From Tricholoma matsutake (taxonomy: Eukaryota > Basidiomycota > Agaricomycetes > Agaricales > Tricholomataceae), in NCBI GenBank assembly GCA_026075535.2, contig AP026540.1, forward strand, positions 5,084,001-5,148,000: a stretch of DNA of 64,000 bases, in the 5' to 3' direction. The notes below the pieces were generated by a model. That model had not been told where the DNA came from, searched no databases, and saw only the letters and a list, made by a program, of their open reading frames with translations. The number at the start of each line of letters is the position of its first letter. The stretch's first letter is position 1. Positions 8,719 to 24,356 of the stretch are shown here, piece by piece. Both the position numbers and the translations under genes were made by a program.

Positions 8719-10787
8719 ATGACCGGTAGGAGGACATTTCTCATAGGTGGAGGCAGCACCGCATTCATCAAGGTCAGTATCGTCGCTAAGTTCTAACTCT
8801 CATCTCAGTATCAAATGCTAACAGTAGTTTAGCCGAGAGGCACACGGACTACGGAGGACGTGCGTGTAGTCGATGTCTGTGCATTGTGTTCTTATAGACC
8901 AACGATCGTAGATGGGGCTCGAAGCAACGACCAAGGCTCTCCTTGACGCAGGTGAAACGGACCTATACATGTATACATAACTTCTGATTCGCTGCCAGGC
9001 ATCACATATGATGCAGTCCAGATTGCGTATGCAGGATACTGTTACGGAGATTCCACCAGTGGTCAGGTAAGTGCATTACCAAGTTACGTGCCTGTTACAG
9101 TCTCGGGAGTTTTACTGCAGCGCGCACTGTACAACCTTGGATTAACTTCCATCCCCATCATCAACGTGAATAACAACTGCTCAACAGGCTCTGCTGCTGT
9201 GTACCAAGCGAATAATGCAGTGAAACATGGGCAGGTGGAGTGTGCACTTGCTCTGGGGTTTGAGCGCATGAATCCCGGAAGCCTTGGATCTAACTTTCCT
9301 GATCGTGTTCCGCCAACGGCATTACTCTCTCTGAAAACTCAAGAGTTGGAGCTGGCTGGACTCGGAGAAAACCATGGTCCCGGCGCTCCGAGGATGTTCA
9401 GTAATGGCGCTCAAGAATATTTCGTCAAGTACGGTGGTGGGGTAGAACATCTCGCGAAGATAGGTACACTAGCCTTCTGCAGCGTTCGTCGATTTTTTCC
9501 TGACTTTGTTTTCAGCGTCAAAGAACCACAAACACTCCATGAATAATCCCTACTCTCAATTCCGCGATGGCTGGAGTGTCGAGCAAGTCATGAACGCGCC
9601 AAAGATCACAAACCAGCTCACCAAGCTCATGTGTAGCCCGACATCTGTATGTATCTCTGCCTATGACTGATTCTGTTTACTTTAATAGGTATACCGTTAG
9701 GACGGGGCCGCATGCTGTATCGTCGCTTCGGAGGACTTCGTCAATAAGTACGGCCTTCATAACCAAGCCATTGAGGTTGTTGCACAAGCACTGAGGACAG
9801 ACGATGTGGCCACATTTGAAGGTCGCAGCGCGATGGACGTCGTAGGCTATTCCATGTCGAGAACTTGTGCAGATCAGGTGTTCAAGGATGCTGGCTTCGC
9901 GGAGGGAAAGGGACGCGACGAAGTTGGAGTTGTCGAGCTACACGATTGCTTCGCTGCTAATGAGGTTTCGTTTAGTATTACTCCAGGCATAGATTTTTTT
10001 GAATGCTTTACCCCAGTTGATCACTTACCCAGCTTTGGGACTTTGCGGGATTGACGAGGCTCACAAGCTTGTTGAGCGTGGGGACAATACAGTATGTCGT
10101 CTTTCAATTCTGGTGCGGCGTCGCTTCTTGCTTAATTAATGTAGTATGGCGGCAAATATGTCGTGAATGCAAGCGGTGGACTAGAGGCTAAAGGTCATCC
10201 CCTGGGAGCCACTGGCGTCGGGATGCATTTCTACATCATGAGTGAGCCCACCATACCTATAAATTCTCACTTGAAATTTACAGAAGCCTCCAAGTGCAAT
10301 TGCGAAACTGTGAGCGACCGTTGCATTGTCACCGACTAGGCGGACACCAATTTTGATCATGTTCTCTTGCTATGTCACAGGGGCTGGGCCCATGCAAGTA
10401 CCCGGTCTTTTTGACCACCCAGACAAGCGAGGGAAATATGGTCTGGTCCACAATATCGGCCTTGGTGGTGCCGTTGTTGTGTCCTTACTCCGTCGGCCAG
10501 AGTTCTACAAACCAGGGGGAGCAGATGGGAGAACCAGGTACTTTCAATGGATGACTCCATGAGCGGAATATAACTCGAAGTGTCTTAGGATGGGTTATAA
10601 TCATGGTTCCGAGTGTCGACCAATAGCGATGGACGATCTAAACAAAGTGAAATCAAAGAAGGCTTCACCCTATGTCTTGGAACATGCAAAGCTTTGTTTA
10701 TACTATACAGGACTAGTCTGCTATGGTCTGATTCGCTTTGCTGTATGTATCCGTAGCGCATGTCATACGAATGTTCTGGAATTATAG
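8719..10787 (+). CDS. Peroxisomal-type SCP2 thiolase (sterol carrier protein X thiolase family)
   Basis: Twelve exons give 489 residues: 8719-8772, 8833-8859, 8912-8951, 8999-9066, 9121-9463, 9516-9646, 9701-9964, 10017-10091, 10145-10241, 10295-10309, 10381-10537 and 10589-10787. Exon 10 is only 15 nt. The thiolase nucleophile lies in NNNCSTGSAAV, and the C-terminal active-site segments are present (VVELHDCFAANE, ASGGLEAKGHPLGATG, NIGLGGAVVV). SCP2 thiolases cleave 3-oxoacyl-CoA, mainly branched or sterol side chains, in peroxisomes (family knowledge). There is no separate SCP2 lipid-binding domain. The end is odd: the frame reads ...YVLEHAKL, a perfect PTS1-like AKL, but the next codon is TGT (10695-10697) and 30 more residues follow before TAG. 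Either the stop was lost or a further splice alters the tail. Confidence 0.9.
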
Positions 10788-11149
10788 TAGGAACAAGCCA
10801 GTGAATGAGCTACTAGTAGGATCTCCATGAGCACCGTCGGTCCGGGTTGTGTAGCCAGGGAGCCTTAACGCTGAGGGTTCTTCACTTTGAGTTTCTTCAA
10901 TGCCACCTTCTGATATCTGTGCCTCGGTATTGTGCTGCCTTCGCTCATCCGCATAGTTCTTCGATGACGTTTTCGATTTTCGGGCATAATCTTGGTTCCT
11001 GATCCTGCTCATGACACTGTTTTGTACAGCACCCGTCCATCTCAGGGCAACGTTTTTTTTGCCCGTAAATCAAATACATAAGTTAACTAGTTGATAGAAC
11101 AGGAGCCCAATATTATACAGTCATTAGGATAAATAACAATGTCCTGGTC
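10788..11149. other. Convergent intergenic region between the thiolase gene and DOT1
   Basis: This holds the 3' flanks of two convergent genes. A minus-strand ATG frame at 11012-10782 (76 codons, polar composition) has no recognisable domain and overlaps the thiolase stop, so I do not call it. A T-run at about 11051-11058 is the only other visible feature. Confidence 0.5.
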
Positions 11150-13367
11150 TCATCTGCGGGTCTTCGTACTTCTACCCAGCGATCCCGTTCTAGAGTTTTC
11201 GAACCGCCGGAGAATGTCTGCATATCCTGTTCGGTCAACACGGTGAAGGTAATAAGTTCCCCCGTTGTTCCCCCACGAGACGCTGCCCGGATAGTAAGGG
11301 CGTTCTGTGACGTCGAAGATTGTGCTGATATCATCGACCTGCGAATTATGAATATGGTACAAGGAGCGGGGCAGACATCAAACTTACATTACGTTCGGTC
11401 ACACGCGCATTTAATGAGGATACAAATGGTTTCAGTGATATTACAATTGCGCCTTCCTTTAAATCAAGAAACTTGGGCCGCAATGCCTCATTCACTTAAA
11501 GTCCCATTTATCAGCTTAACATCCAAGGACAACCAAAAAGCAAGGTTGCTCACAGCTCTCTTCGAACACTTTATTATCCACCAGCACCACATCTGCTTTT
11601 GGAATTAACTCGTCCACTCTTCGGCTCTCCAGCATATTGCCTTCCTCCAATTCCACCTCCCCGAACCGTACTCCCCACATCCTACACCGCACTCTAAGAT
11701 GTTCCAGCATGTTCCTTGCCACGTTCGCCGGCTCTGGCAGTAGCTCGATACCATAGCTTGTGCACCCCGCCTGCAAACTAGCCTGTACCACCACATTCCC
11801 AACTCCGCTGCCTAGATCCAAGAACAACGAGTTCTCATTCAACTTGGTGATCTGTATCATCTCATACACGAGTGAGGGCATTAATTCCCCGTAGACGGTA
11901 CTGGAAAATGCCTCATAACGCCTTAGCTTTGGGACGTTGGGCCCCACACTCCTCTGATAATTCTCCTCAATGATGCGTAGAAGCACCTTCTTGGGGATGC
12001 CTGTGTCCGTCCACGACGCGACAGCCTCCTTCAGGGTGTTGGCCGGCCTGGGTGAAAACAGGTCATCGGGTACTCGCGGATACTTGAATTTGCACAGGAG
12101 ATTGTTGATTTGTCCCATGGTCTTAAGGAAAAGGGGACCATTCTGTGTATGAATTGCACGTTGTACAGCTCGAAGAAGGGGTATCCTCGGAGCATCATCG
12201 TTGGATGAGGATGTTAGAGATGATAGGGACGACGAGTCCGAAAGGGAGCTCAGTGAAGAGGTGGAAGCGGAGGAAGAAGGGCGAGATGATGTTGGGGATG
12301 GTGAAGCTGGTGGGGAGGGTGCCTCGGAAAGGAACTCGTTCGGAATAGAGCCGAACAAGGCTTGTTGCTGTGGTGTCAAGTAGTCTGCCAAGGATGTGAG
12401 GGAAGGATGGGCTAGGGAAACATCATCTTACATTCTATAATAGTATAAAGCGATTTTTCAAGGTCCATGATGGGATTATAGTGATCCTTGTCTTTGGGAG
12501 CAAGAAGAACAAATCTGAAAGATAAAAAAAGTGAGTGAAAGTCAACTAAGAAGGGATCAGAGGCACCAGGACACATCCTGACCGGGAGGTGTATGTCCAG
12601 AAACACTAGAAAGTGTCCGGGGTAAGTCCCCGTGCGCCGGTGCCTCTGACAGCGGGGATGTTGCCATACCTTTCGGAAGAATAAGTATTAGGATACTCTA
12701 GTTCTACAAAAGGATAATGCTTGGGATGGGGTTTAAAAGAGAAGTCTTCTGGATTGTCGAGATTTTTGAAAACTGGGATAGTGTAAGAGCGGGATAGCGA
12801 GGAAAAGAGGAACTGACATGGCTTATAAGACTTCATAAGTTTCTTGACCACGGCTTCGCAGCTTAGATGAGAAGGTGGAGCCACTCGTCCGTCTTCGTCT
12901 GTCATCCACCTTTGGGACATGACAGGGACATCGTCTTCATATGAGTGGAAGGCTGAAGTTGAACGCGACCTGCTTGTACGGTAAATAGGTTCGGGAGAAG
13001 GCTGTAATGTTTGCTGGCAACTAGGGGCGCGAGAAGGAATTTTCAGCGAAGACTTTGAAGGGCGTTTCCGGAGTCCGTCTTGAGATGACACGGAAGAACG
13101 CAGTCGTTTGACGTTGCGGGATATTGGGGAGAGTGATTCTTGAGAAGGGGAACTACGTTTCTTAGGACTTGTTGGAGAAGAACGTGGAGATAAGGACAAT
13201 GAAAGTGGGTTGTAAAAAGCGGGGCGATTTGAGTGTATTGGTTTGCGAGTAATACGCGTCTTTACAATGACATTTGCGGAGGAAGAGGCGACTGAATTTG
13301 AAGATTTAGAAGGAGAGAAAAAGTCAAAGTTTGAGGAGGAAGGACAGGGCGTCGGAGAGGAAAGCAT
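11150..13367 (-). CDS. DOT1: DOT1-type histone H3 lysine-79 methyltransferase
   Basis: Five exons (13367-12670, 12514-12432, 12384-11554, 11494-11388, 11338-11150) give 635 residues. The N-terminal 200 residues are Ser/Pro-rich and basic (KTRITRKPIHSNRP), the kind of tail that helps Dot1 hold nucleosomes. The catalytic DOT1 fold follows: YPNTYSSER, KSYKPCQF, then motif I FLDLGSGVGNVVVQASLQAG, which binds S-adenosylmethionine, the acidic strand YGIELL, VLVDNKVFEESLNEALRP and a closing WGNNGGTYYLHRVDR. DOT1 is the only non-SET histone lysine methyltransferase and acts in the nucleus on elongation, silencing and the damage checkpoint (family knowledge). I place the start at ATG 13367 because the frame upstream soon meets a TGA and has no other ATG. 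The gene is divergent from 13633. Confidence 0.95.
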
Positions 13368-13632
13368 TCTCGTGGAAGAAGACAAGCCATTCAAGTGGCT
13401 GTGCAACACTCAGGCCATCGACATCGTTGGCACTGGGCACTGGCAGGTCAGTTCGGTACGACGCTGTGTTCATCTCTATGACCATCCTGAATCTTCCTAC
13501 ATAGCATATACAGCGTTCTGATCTTCTTTAGATCCACCCCTGGTGTGATCATTGTTGTGTCGCCAGATTGCTCGCGAACATTTCATCGTCGACGTCGTCT
13601 TGATATACCCTGGGCTATAATATACCTTTCAT
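13368..13632. promoter_or_regulatory. Divergent promoter region, DOT1 / coiled-coil protein gene
   Basis: These 265 bp separate two start codons that point away from each other. A TATA-like run (CTATAATATA) sits at about 13614-13623, very close to the plus-strand ATG, so it may lie in the 5' UTR. No other motif is convincing by eye. Confidence 0.5.
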
Positions 13633-16600
13633 ATGGCCAGACATAGAGATCCTCTGCCACCCCTTACCATCAACCCCACAATACCACACTCAATGGGTAT
13701 CAGTTTCCAGGGTACCCAGTCCATGTATTCTCCTGCTCTGCAATCTTCTATTCAGCAACCCTTTCACCCCCATTTCCCAATCCAAAATCAACATCTTCAG
13801 ACTCCCATGCAACCTTTTTTTGTCCCTCAGCACCCACCACCACCAAGCAGACCCTCAATTCACCAGTCTCAGCAAAGTATCGCCCAACTCGCAGCTGCTG
13901 GTATTTACCCTCCTAATGGCTTTCCAATTACTTCCATGGGTGGACACTTTCCTCGTCAGTCGATGGGTGTCCCTCCCCAAGGTCAACCCTCTGCTCCTCC
14001 TTTCCCACACAGGAATAGGCGACAATTGAGTATTGGAGGTCCTCCAAAAGCTGTTCTTGGCGGCCCGGCGCGTAAGCTGAGCCCATTACCCGTTGTACAG
14101 CCCCCCAATCCTACCTCCGCACCCCCAAAGGCTAAGAAACTAATCGTCAACCTTCCCAAGGAAACAATTCTCGGAGCCGACGGGAAACTAGCATCCAGGC
14201 CTTCCTGGGCGAGGACGCCATTATACGTGTTCCAATTCACGCATCAGTCTATCCCTGCAGTGGAAACAACAACGACAAAGATATATCCTGCGGACCGCTG
14301 GGCTAGGCATATGCCAAATACGATTGACGTATTTCTTCCAGGAAAGGTCTGTCCAATCACGTTCTGTGATACACTAGCCATAACGTATCTTTTCTATTCA
14401 CCAGCGTGCATGGGATGAACTGAAACAAAAAGCAATCGAAGAAAAGCTTGAAAAACTAGGTGTTGAGCGCGGCTCAGGGAGCAATGTGCCCCACATCCAC
14501 GCACCTCATGCTCGGGCGGCATCGGTACGTCGTTCTACTCGTGTCCGACATGTGTCGTTTTTGTTTGTCACTAATGCCTCACTCGCTGTCAGATATCATC
14601 TCCTGCAGATCCACAACTTCTACTATTCAAGCTGAATAAACTCCAGCAGTCTCAAGAGGCCGCAGCTTCGGAAAACCTAGCGCCTTCACCCAATCCTAGC
14701 TTCGGTTTCTCACCATCTCCGAGCTTCACCAGCAACAAACATGCTCACACTATGTCCCTTGCTACGATGCCACCTCATCCCTTCTTCGAGCCTGCTGCAA
14801 CATCCTTCGATCCATTTGGGTCCAATCCTGATACAGACCCTTCTTCTTACCACCAAGGCATCATTGTCCCTCAAGGTCGTGTCCCAGTAGCTTCATCTTC
14901 CTTGTTTCCTCCCCAGGGTTCTTCGCGACCTGCGAGCCGACCAGACTTCATCCGCGGGTTCGGTTTGGATATTCCGGAAGAAGAAGAGGGATATGCAGAA
15001 GAACAAGCGGCACATGAGAGTGGCTCGCAACACGATGCAGACATCAGTGAAGACATGGATCTCGATGAAGCCGAGGAGCGCGAAACAGAGCTGCCTCTGG
15101 ATGGAACTGCTACCGCCTCTCAAAGTAGATTCCACTCTCGCCACGTCTCTAAGTTATCTGCTGCTCTCTCGATACGATCAGCGGGAGCACTTGAAGATGA
15201 TGCATTTGATGGAGAAGATGAAGAGCCTTCTTTGACCGTAGACCCGGGCTATAGGGCTGCACAGGAGGACTTGGACTTGGCGGATGTTATTGGAGAATGG
15301 ACAGGCTCTGAAGATGTAAACACCAATAAGCTTTCTGATGGTGAACAAGTGGGTAATTTATGATCAAGCAGATTCTCGTGTTACTGATCTCCCTTCTAGA
15401 GTATCGGTGAATGGTCCAATCCCTCGGATGAGGAACGCGCTCGCCACGAGCGCATGGAGCGTCGTATGCGTCAAACTTCACAGCAAGTAGACCAGCCACG
15501 GCGGTTGCCTAATTTTCCTCGTCCACCTGACAACACAATCATGGTCCCTGTGCGACAGGATGACGATATTATTTCAAATCCTAGCGAGGAAGAGCACATA
15601 GAGAATCACCGAGAATATCTTGGCGTAGATTACTATTCACGACCTCCCTCAAATTCAGGCAGCTCGTCTCGCCCATTGCCACCTCTTCCTCACTCTCGTG
15701 TTACATCCGGTCAACACACCGCGTATGACCCAGCTCACGCCCATTCTAGAACACCTTCCAACCATCAACAAACCTCCCTCAACCCTTTTGCGAGGCCTTT
15801 CGTCTTTGGCGCCGCTAGTTCTGGTTCATGGGGTGTACAGACACCTCCCGGTGCGCCGCTAATAAGTCATTCCCGTCTGCCATCGATAGGGAAGCCCCTG
15901 AACGTTGCTGCGCCGGAGTTCAAGCCATCTGGTTTCACTTTCCGACCACCTGCTGGCGTTCCACAAATGCCTCCAGCTCCTGCTCCAGATGTGCGCCATC
16001 CATTGCCTGTGATTCCTTCCGTCGAGCTGTCTCCCTTTAAGGTCCAAGGCCGGGAAAAGAGGCAGCGCCGTGGTTCAACAGCTTCGATGGAGGAGGGTGA
16101 TAGCATGTCGTCGTTCAAATTCCCACCGAATCCTGAATCACCTCAAAGTATTCGCCATACGCGTTCTGTTTCTGGGTCTGTAGGACACATGCTGAACCCA
16201 TCTCCCGAGCCTTTCACATTTGCAGGCTTTTCAGCCGTTGCTACACTTCCCTATGTTCCTAAAGACACTCATGCTCCCGCCGAACCTGTCGCTGAGTCCA
16301 CTACAGACCCTGCCGAGAACCTCGACGATGATAGTACTGCCAAAGGAAATAATGGTGAAGCAGAGGTTGACACTTTAGAACTCCCCTCGACGTCGAAACC
16401 AAAGCGCGCCCCGATTCCTTTGGATTTCAAGCATCCCGTCTCAAACAACACCGTTCCTGCCGGACTGTTCAAGGCATTGGTGAATAACGGAGATGACCGC
16501 ACTCGCAGGACTGTCCGTTCGCGTCTCGGCTCTCGTGAGATCTACGACCAGCTTCATCGTCCATCTATGGATGATACCGATGTCCCTACAATATCACATA

Positions 16601-19500
16601 AGGCCCCCCGTGGCCGGCTTGTCACTGATCCTGGCGAACTGCAAACATCTCCTCTAGAAGATGTGTTTGGTAGCATTCGTCATACAAGACGTCAGTCTTC
16701 CTTGCCCGATGCTCTCCGAGATAATGAGGCTTCGCCTGTGTCCCCCGTCAGCTCTAACCCTGAGGAGCCACAGGATGAACAAAGGATAGAAGTCATACTC
16801 AAGGAAGGGTTAGCAACTCTCCGCCAGGCCCTCAAACATGAGTCTGAAGAACAACATGCATCCACTCGGACCATGATTTCGGAACTCCAGTCGTTGTTCC
16901 GAACTGAACTTCAAGATTCAGCGGTGCGCAGCCTGGATGACAGCCAAATGAGTGCTCATGGAGAAATGGATTTCCAACTCTTCAAGGGTGTTGTTGAGGA
17001 TGGGAATAAGGAGCTAATGACTGCAATCAAGAGAGATATCCAGGAGCTGCAACTACAGCTCTGGCAAGCTCATAACTCAAATGGGAATATCCAGCCCATA
17101 GTAGAGCAGATCGGCAGTCAGACGATCAATGCTGTCATTGAAGCCGTTTCCGAGCTGTCAGCACGCCAGGAGGCTATCGGGCGAGTTGCACCAGCTCGGG
17201 AACGCGATGCGACTGTCGACAAGCTCATGACTGTGCTCACTCCTGTTCTTTCCTCGCTACGGTCAGAGCCGATTGATTACGAGTTCTTAACCAGTCAACT
17301 GACACAAGCTGTGAAACCCCACATCTCGCAACTTATCGACCTGGCTTCCGACAAGCGAGAAACCGCAAGCTTAATTGTGGACAGGATTCTCCCTTTGTTA
17401 CCGTCTAGGCAAATGCCGGCTCTCGATACTGATGCCCTCACATTGCACCTTACCGCTGAAGTTCGTCGCGCCATCGCACCGATCGATGCTTTCGAAATCA
17501 AAGAACAGGTGGCTGATCTTGTGGTGGAGCGGCTTGACTCTCGCCTATCTGTGCGAGACAAAGCATTCAATGGAGATACCCTGTCTGGCAAAATTGTGGA
17601 CGGCGTTTCTGGCTTGCTACATCCCATCCAAGGTGTTACTACGTCTGTTGACGAGTTTGTCGCTAAGCAAGAGGCTTTGTTTTCGCAACAGAGCGAATTA
17701 GCTTCCGGCCACAACCATCTCATCGATATCGTGTCGAATATCCCATTAAAACTTGCTGAAGTGATGGATGCTTTGAAGGCAACGCAAACCGATGTCTTGT
17801 CTAAATTGGCTCAGTCCACTGTCCCTGCTGAGCGGGACGAAAACATTCTTCATGTCAAAACATCCATGGAGAGTCTTGAACATAGCCAACAGAGCCTTCT
17901 CGGTCAGACCGACGAGCTCCGTGTGATTTATCAAGAGATACTGAACAAATTGAATGCATTACCTGATACTTTCCACGCGGCCACGGACGATCTTCAAGAT
18001 CGTCATGCTGAATTCCTGACATCTCACGATGCCTCGCGACGCGAAATGGATGAAATAAGAAAGTTGAATAGCGACCTTCAAATTCAACTGACCAAAGCTC
18101 GCGGGGCTCATGGCCAAGTTCGTGTCGAGAAAGATGCCCTCAGTGAGAAAATTGGCGTCGTGGAAGGGGACCGAGATCGACTTCGAGGGCAAATGAAGGA
18201 GCTACAAGTATCTAATGCAGGAATGGCAGCTCAAATCAACACCCTGGAAGCAAGGAATTCAGACTTGGAGGAAGCCCTCGCCAAGGCTCTGGTCCGACTC
18301 CAAGCTTCCGATGTTGCGACTCAGGCTAACCAAAATCGAATTAATGATTTGGAAAAGACCAACTGTGAGTACGCATCTGAAAAACAAGCACTGCAGTCCA
18401 AGGTTTGTTTGACAACACTGTTCGTGTGACGTTTGCCTGACGTTTAAGCTTCTAGGTTGATTCCCTCGATTTACAAGTGACCCTTGTTACACGTGACAAA
18501 GAATCGGCGCTGCAAGCGCTTACCACGCTTCAACAACAGCACGATAATCTCGCATCTCAGCAGAGTCATTGGAACGCCCTTCATAAGGCATCGGAAAAAA
18601 TTGAGATGCTTACAACTCTCATTGGACAAGCGGATAATGAAGAATTGAAAGATTTAAGACTTCAACGGGATCGTAGCAAGGTGCTTGAAGGGGAGCATGC
18701 TGCTTTGCAGAAGCGCTGCAAGGAGCAAGAGAGCAAGATTCTGAATATTGAGAGGGCTGCTGTGACTACGCGTCAGAGCCTCGCTCAAGCTCAGCAACGT
18801 TCGTCCGAGTGGGAGCGCAGGGCCAAGGAATATGAAGCCCAACTTGAAAGCACACAGACAAAATTGGATCAGGCAGAGCAGACCCATACCCAGCTGGATG
18901 CAGATTACTCTTTGGTCAAATTACAACTGGAAGAACGTGAAGCTGACGATCGTCTCGCCCAGGTAAAGCGTTCCTTGAGGTACCAATTTAAGCCTTCAGA
19001 ACTGACTACTCTCTTAGGACCTACAGAGTAAAATGCGTGACCAGGTCGTCGTGTTGGAAGCTCAAGTGAAACGACTACAATCTGAGATTGAGCAGGCAAA
19101 CATGGCAAAAGCTACTACCATACCTTACCGGAACATCACCAATGGCAACACGCACACTCTTCCTCGTCCCGACTCCCGGACCAGTACGATCTATCACAAT
19201 CGCTCTGTTACACCTCAGCGACGCATGCAATCCCAAGTATCAAGTGATCGTAGCGACACCCCTCCTCAGCCGTCTGTATGGGATTCGATGCACGCACCCA
19301 CGAACATGAATGTCTCCTACAAGCGTCCTGCCCCAGTAAAATCTATACCTGCTCCTAAAGGTCGATACCCTGATCTTGGACCAACAACTTCGAAAGCAAT
19401 ACAACGCTCTGCTCTGCAGTACTATCCCACGACCCCCTCCCCGACTCCAAGCACTTTGTCACTTGCTCCAACCCAAGGCGACGACGGCTGGTGGTCATAG
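13633..19500 (+). CDS. Large uncharacterised coiled-coil protein, 1,860 residues
   Basis: Six exons (13633-14346, 14405-14524, 14593-15348, 15400-18402, 18456-18962, 19018-19500) sum to 1,861 codons and every junction keeps phase. Residues 1-240 are rich in Pro, Gln and Ser (many QPF, QHP and PPP runs). A short conserved-looking stretch follows (KKLIVNLPKETILGADGKLA ... WARTPL). The middle is acidic, then Ser/Pro-rich with basic patches. From about residue 770 on, the protein is helical and becomes a long coiled coil (repeated Leu/Gln/Glu heptads such as LKGEH-, LQKRCKEQE-, LESTQTKLDQAEQ-type segments). The C-terminus is Pro/Ser/Thr-rich. No enzyme motif, signal peptide or membrane segment is visible. 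The architecture suggests a scaffold or cytoskeletal role, but I do not recognise a named family. Confidence 0.85.
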
Positions 19501-20056
19501 ATCATCAGGCTCTTCATCCCTGCCCTCCAAGGTATATTCACTATCCATATAAATTCTCTGTTGAGACACTATCCATCATATACATCTACAACTATGACAT
19601 ATCCACACCATCCACACTCATTTGTTTGATTTACGGCTGGATTCGATATCTTTCAATCGACATGATTACCAAGGACTAACTTGAGTTGCTATCCAGCAAC
19701 CTTCGCCGTAGGTAATGTACATTCCTTCCTTACGCCTAATTTTAAAATTCGGTCCTTTATTCACTTACATACGTCATACAATTGTCATCTCGAGCTTTCA
19801 CATTACAGGATTGAATATATACCCCGAGTCGGTTTCGACTTGAGCCACGATATTGTATTGTGCTAAGAAATAAAATGTGACATGCTACTGTTAATTGCAT
19901 TCTACGATGTACATTTATTGATTTACACTGCGTAAGTAGATTAGATTTCCATCGCTGCATTCTATGGGCCGTTTAGTTGAGAGCACTGTACAATCTGCAT
20001 TACAATGTGAACCTAATACACCGGACGATGAAGACAAAAAAGTTGAGTGATCAGTA
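19501..20056. other. Convergent intergenic region
   Basis: This is 3' flank of the coiled-coil gene and of the oxysterol-binding protein gene. It is AT-rich with pyrimidine runs. I see no gene, repeat or structured element in it. Confidence 0.5.
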
Positions 20057-21845
20057 TCAGGACGCAGCTGGCGCAGACGCAGAAAGCTGTGTTGGTCCAA
20101 ATATCCATTGTTGCACCGCCATGGTTGCTGCTTCTGGTTCACTCGGTATTCTAGAACATCCGTGTCAACACAGGAAGCAAAAAAAAAATCGACAACAATG
20201 CAACATACGTGAACCTGGGCTCCCAACGTCCATCCCGAAGCTCGAAGAATCGGGGCACATGTTTCTGCCCATTCTCCTCCATCGTTTTGCGTTGTTCCCG
20301 CTGCGCGTCCTCCACAGCGGACTTGGCATCTGTCGCAGCCTCCATGTCTTTGTTTGAGATAGCCAACGTGAGATCCTTCCAGAGCCTTCGAACAAGCATG
20401 AGTGGAGACGAAAAACCGACCATGGTTCGTATGCACCTTCGTGACTCCTTCAGCTCTTGCTCCTCCACCGGTAGTACCCACTTCGGGGAAATCTTCTCAC
20501 CGTCTTTGACAGCGTTAAAGAGGACACGCTTCTGGCCCGTCTGAGAAGGAATAGTCAGTACGGTGGTTTATCATTCAAGCGATGAGTGATACCTTTGCTG
20601 ATTTGAACTCCATCACATGGCTCCACCGTCCAGATACTTCTCCAACTTCAGATGAGTTCCGACGTATCCGCCCAGCAAGCGCATTATATGTTCCCGAGAA
20701 AAAACCCTTCACGACGACGTCGGTACGTGGTCAACAAAACTACGCGTAGAACACACCTTTGTCTTGAACTCAAGATCGCAATACAACCCATGCTTCTCAT
20801 TCTTAGCTATACATGTATCGCCAAGCTCAAGGACCATTTTTCCGAACAATATTCCCCTAGCATACATATTAGGCATTGTGATAATATATTCTATGCTCAA
20901 ACATCAGCTGACGTGCCACTGACTGACGAAAAAGCGGAATGGCTTGGAAGAACGCACCGCCATCCTCAGGAACACCCAGTAACGTCACCCTATTCTCTCC
21001 CTCCATTGTTGTTGATACACTATTACCAAGGAATTTGGATTTTGGTCGTAGTTCTCCCAGAATCTTCACGTGGTTGGCGGGTGAGAGGTAGAAGAACGCA
21101 GAGACGGGTGGATGATGGGAGACTGAAGAAGAAAGTAATAAGAAATACAAATCGGATACCGATGGGTTGTTTTACCTTGCTCTGCGATATAGAAACCCTG
21201 TGAGCCATCGGGGTAATCGTATCTACACCGGAAGAATTCTCCAAGGACGGGATTGTATCTTGAAAGTAGAATTTTTGAAATCTGAAAGACCAAAATATGC
21301 AGCGGCTCACGGCTTCTTCACCCCCTTTGGCTTGATGTGCCAGCCAGCAAGGTAGTACTGAAGAACCCTGATAAATCGCTCCTCGGGATCATTACAATAC
21401 TCAGCTCTAGAAATGAAGGTTATGGATGCTTCGGAATAAGAATTGAGATGAACTTGCCCGAAGATTAGATCTGGGTGGGACATGAAGTCTGTAATCCTCT
21501 CGAGCATGCTTCGAGGCTCCAAGACGAAAGTAGGGAAAGTAACTCTAGATAGGTCCATCCCAACTCTTTGTTAAATTGTACGTCAGCGGACTTTGAGCAC
21601 GACACGATGAGCAGGCACATACTTGAGTTGGGAGATTAGTGAGGTTATGATAGAGCCCTCATTGTCGTCTCTATTGTTCGAGTCAACATGGAATGAGAAC
21701 ATTGGAAGGAGAATGATACAGACAAAAGTGAAGTATCATCAGATTCAGCGTCTGAGGGTGTCCTGTCATATTCAAGAGAACCTCGTGGCTTAGGTGCAGC
21801 TGCAGTGCGGAAATGATAACCGGCTTGACTGAAGAGACCCATCAT
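20057..21845 (-). CDS. Oxysterol-binding protein homologue (short ORP, Kes1/Osh4-like)
   Basis: Eleven exons give 408 residues: 21845-21724, 21670-21623, 21565-21458, 21406-21311, 21258-21176, 21122-20976, 20890-20757, 20706-20593, 20540-20437, 20385-20209 and 20150-20057. The family signature EQVSHHPP is rebuilt exactly across the junction 21176/21122. Other ORP segments are present: VKKPYNPVLGEFFRC, NMYARGILFGKM, WSHVMEFKSAK, and a basic C-terminal helix (DAQREQRKT...HVPRFFEL). Length and the lack of PH or ankyrin domains match the short Kes1/Osh4 class, which exchanges sterol and PI4P between membranes (family knowledge). The intron 21457-21407 needs a GC donor (GCAAGT); reading through adds 17 residues in frame, so it is uncertain. 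The last exon is also an inference; without it the frame stops at 20151. Confidence 0.88.
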
Positions 21846-21927
21846 GGTTGAGATGAAGATGGGCTAACGAGCTTAGTAAGTTCTGTCGCGACTTACAACA
21901 TATCAAGTTGTTGACACAGCCTCTACT

Positions 21928-24356
<2,429 letters not shown>

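Noticed and set aside
10782..11012. 76-codon minus-strand ATG frame
   Set aside because: It overlaps the thiolase stop, lies in the 3' region of DOT1 and has no domain. Its composition alone is not enough for a call.
19915..20481. 188-codon minus-strand open frame
   Set aside because: It is out of frame with the oxysterol-binding protein exons it overlaps. It has Cys- and Gly-rich random composition and crosses two introns of that gene.
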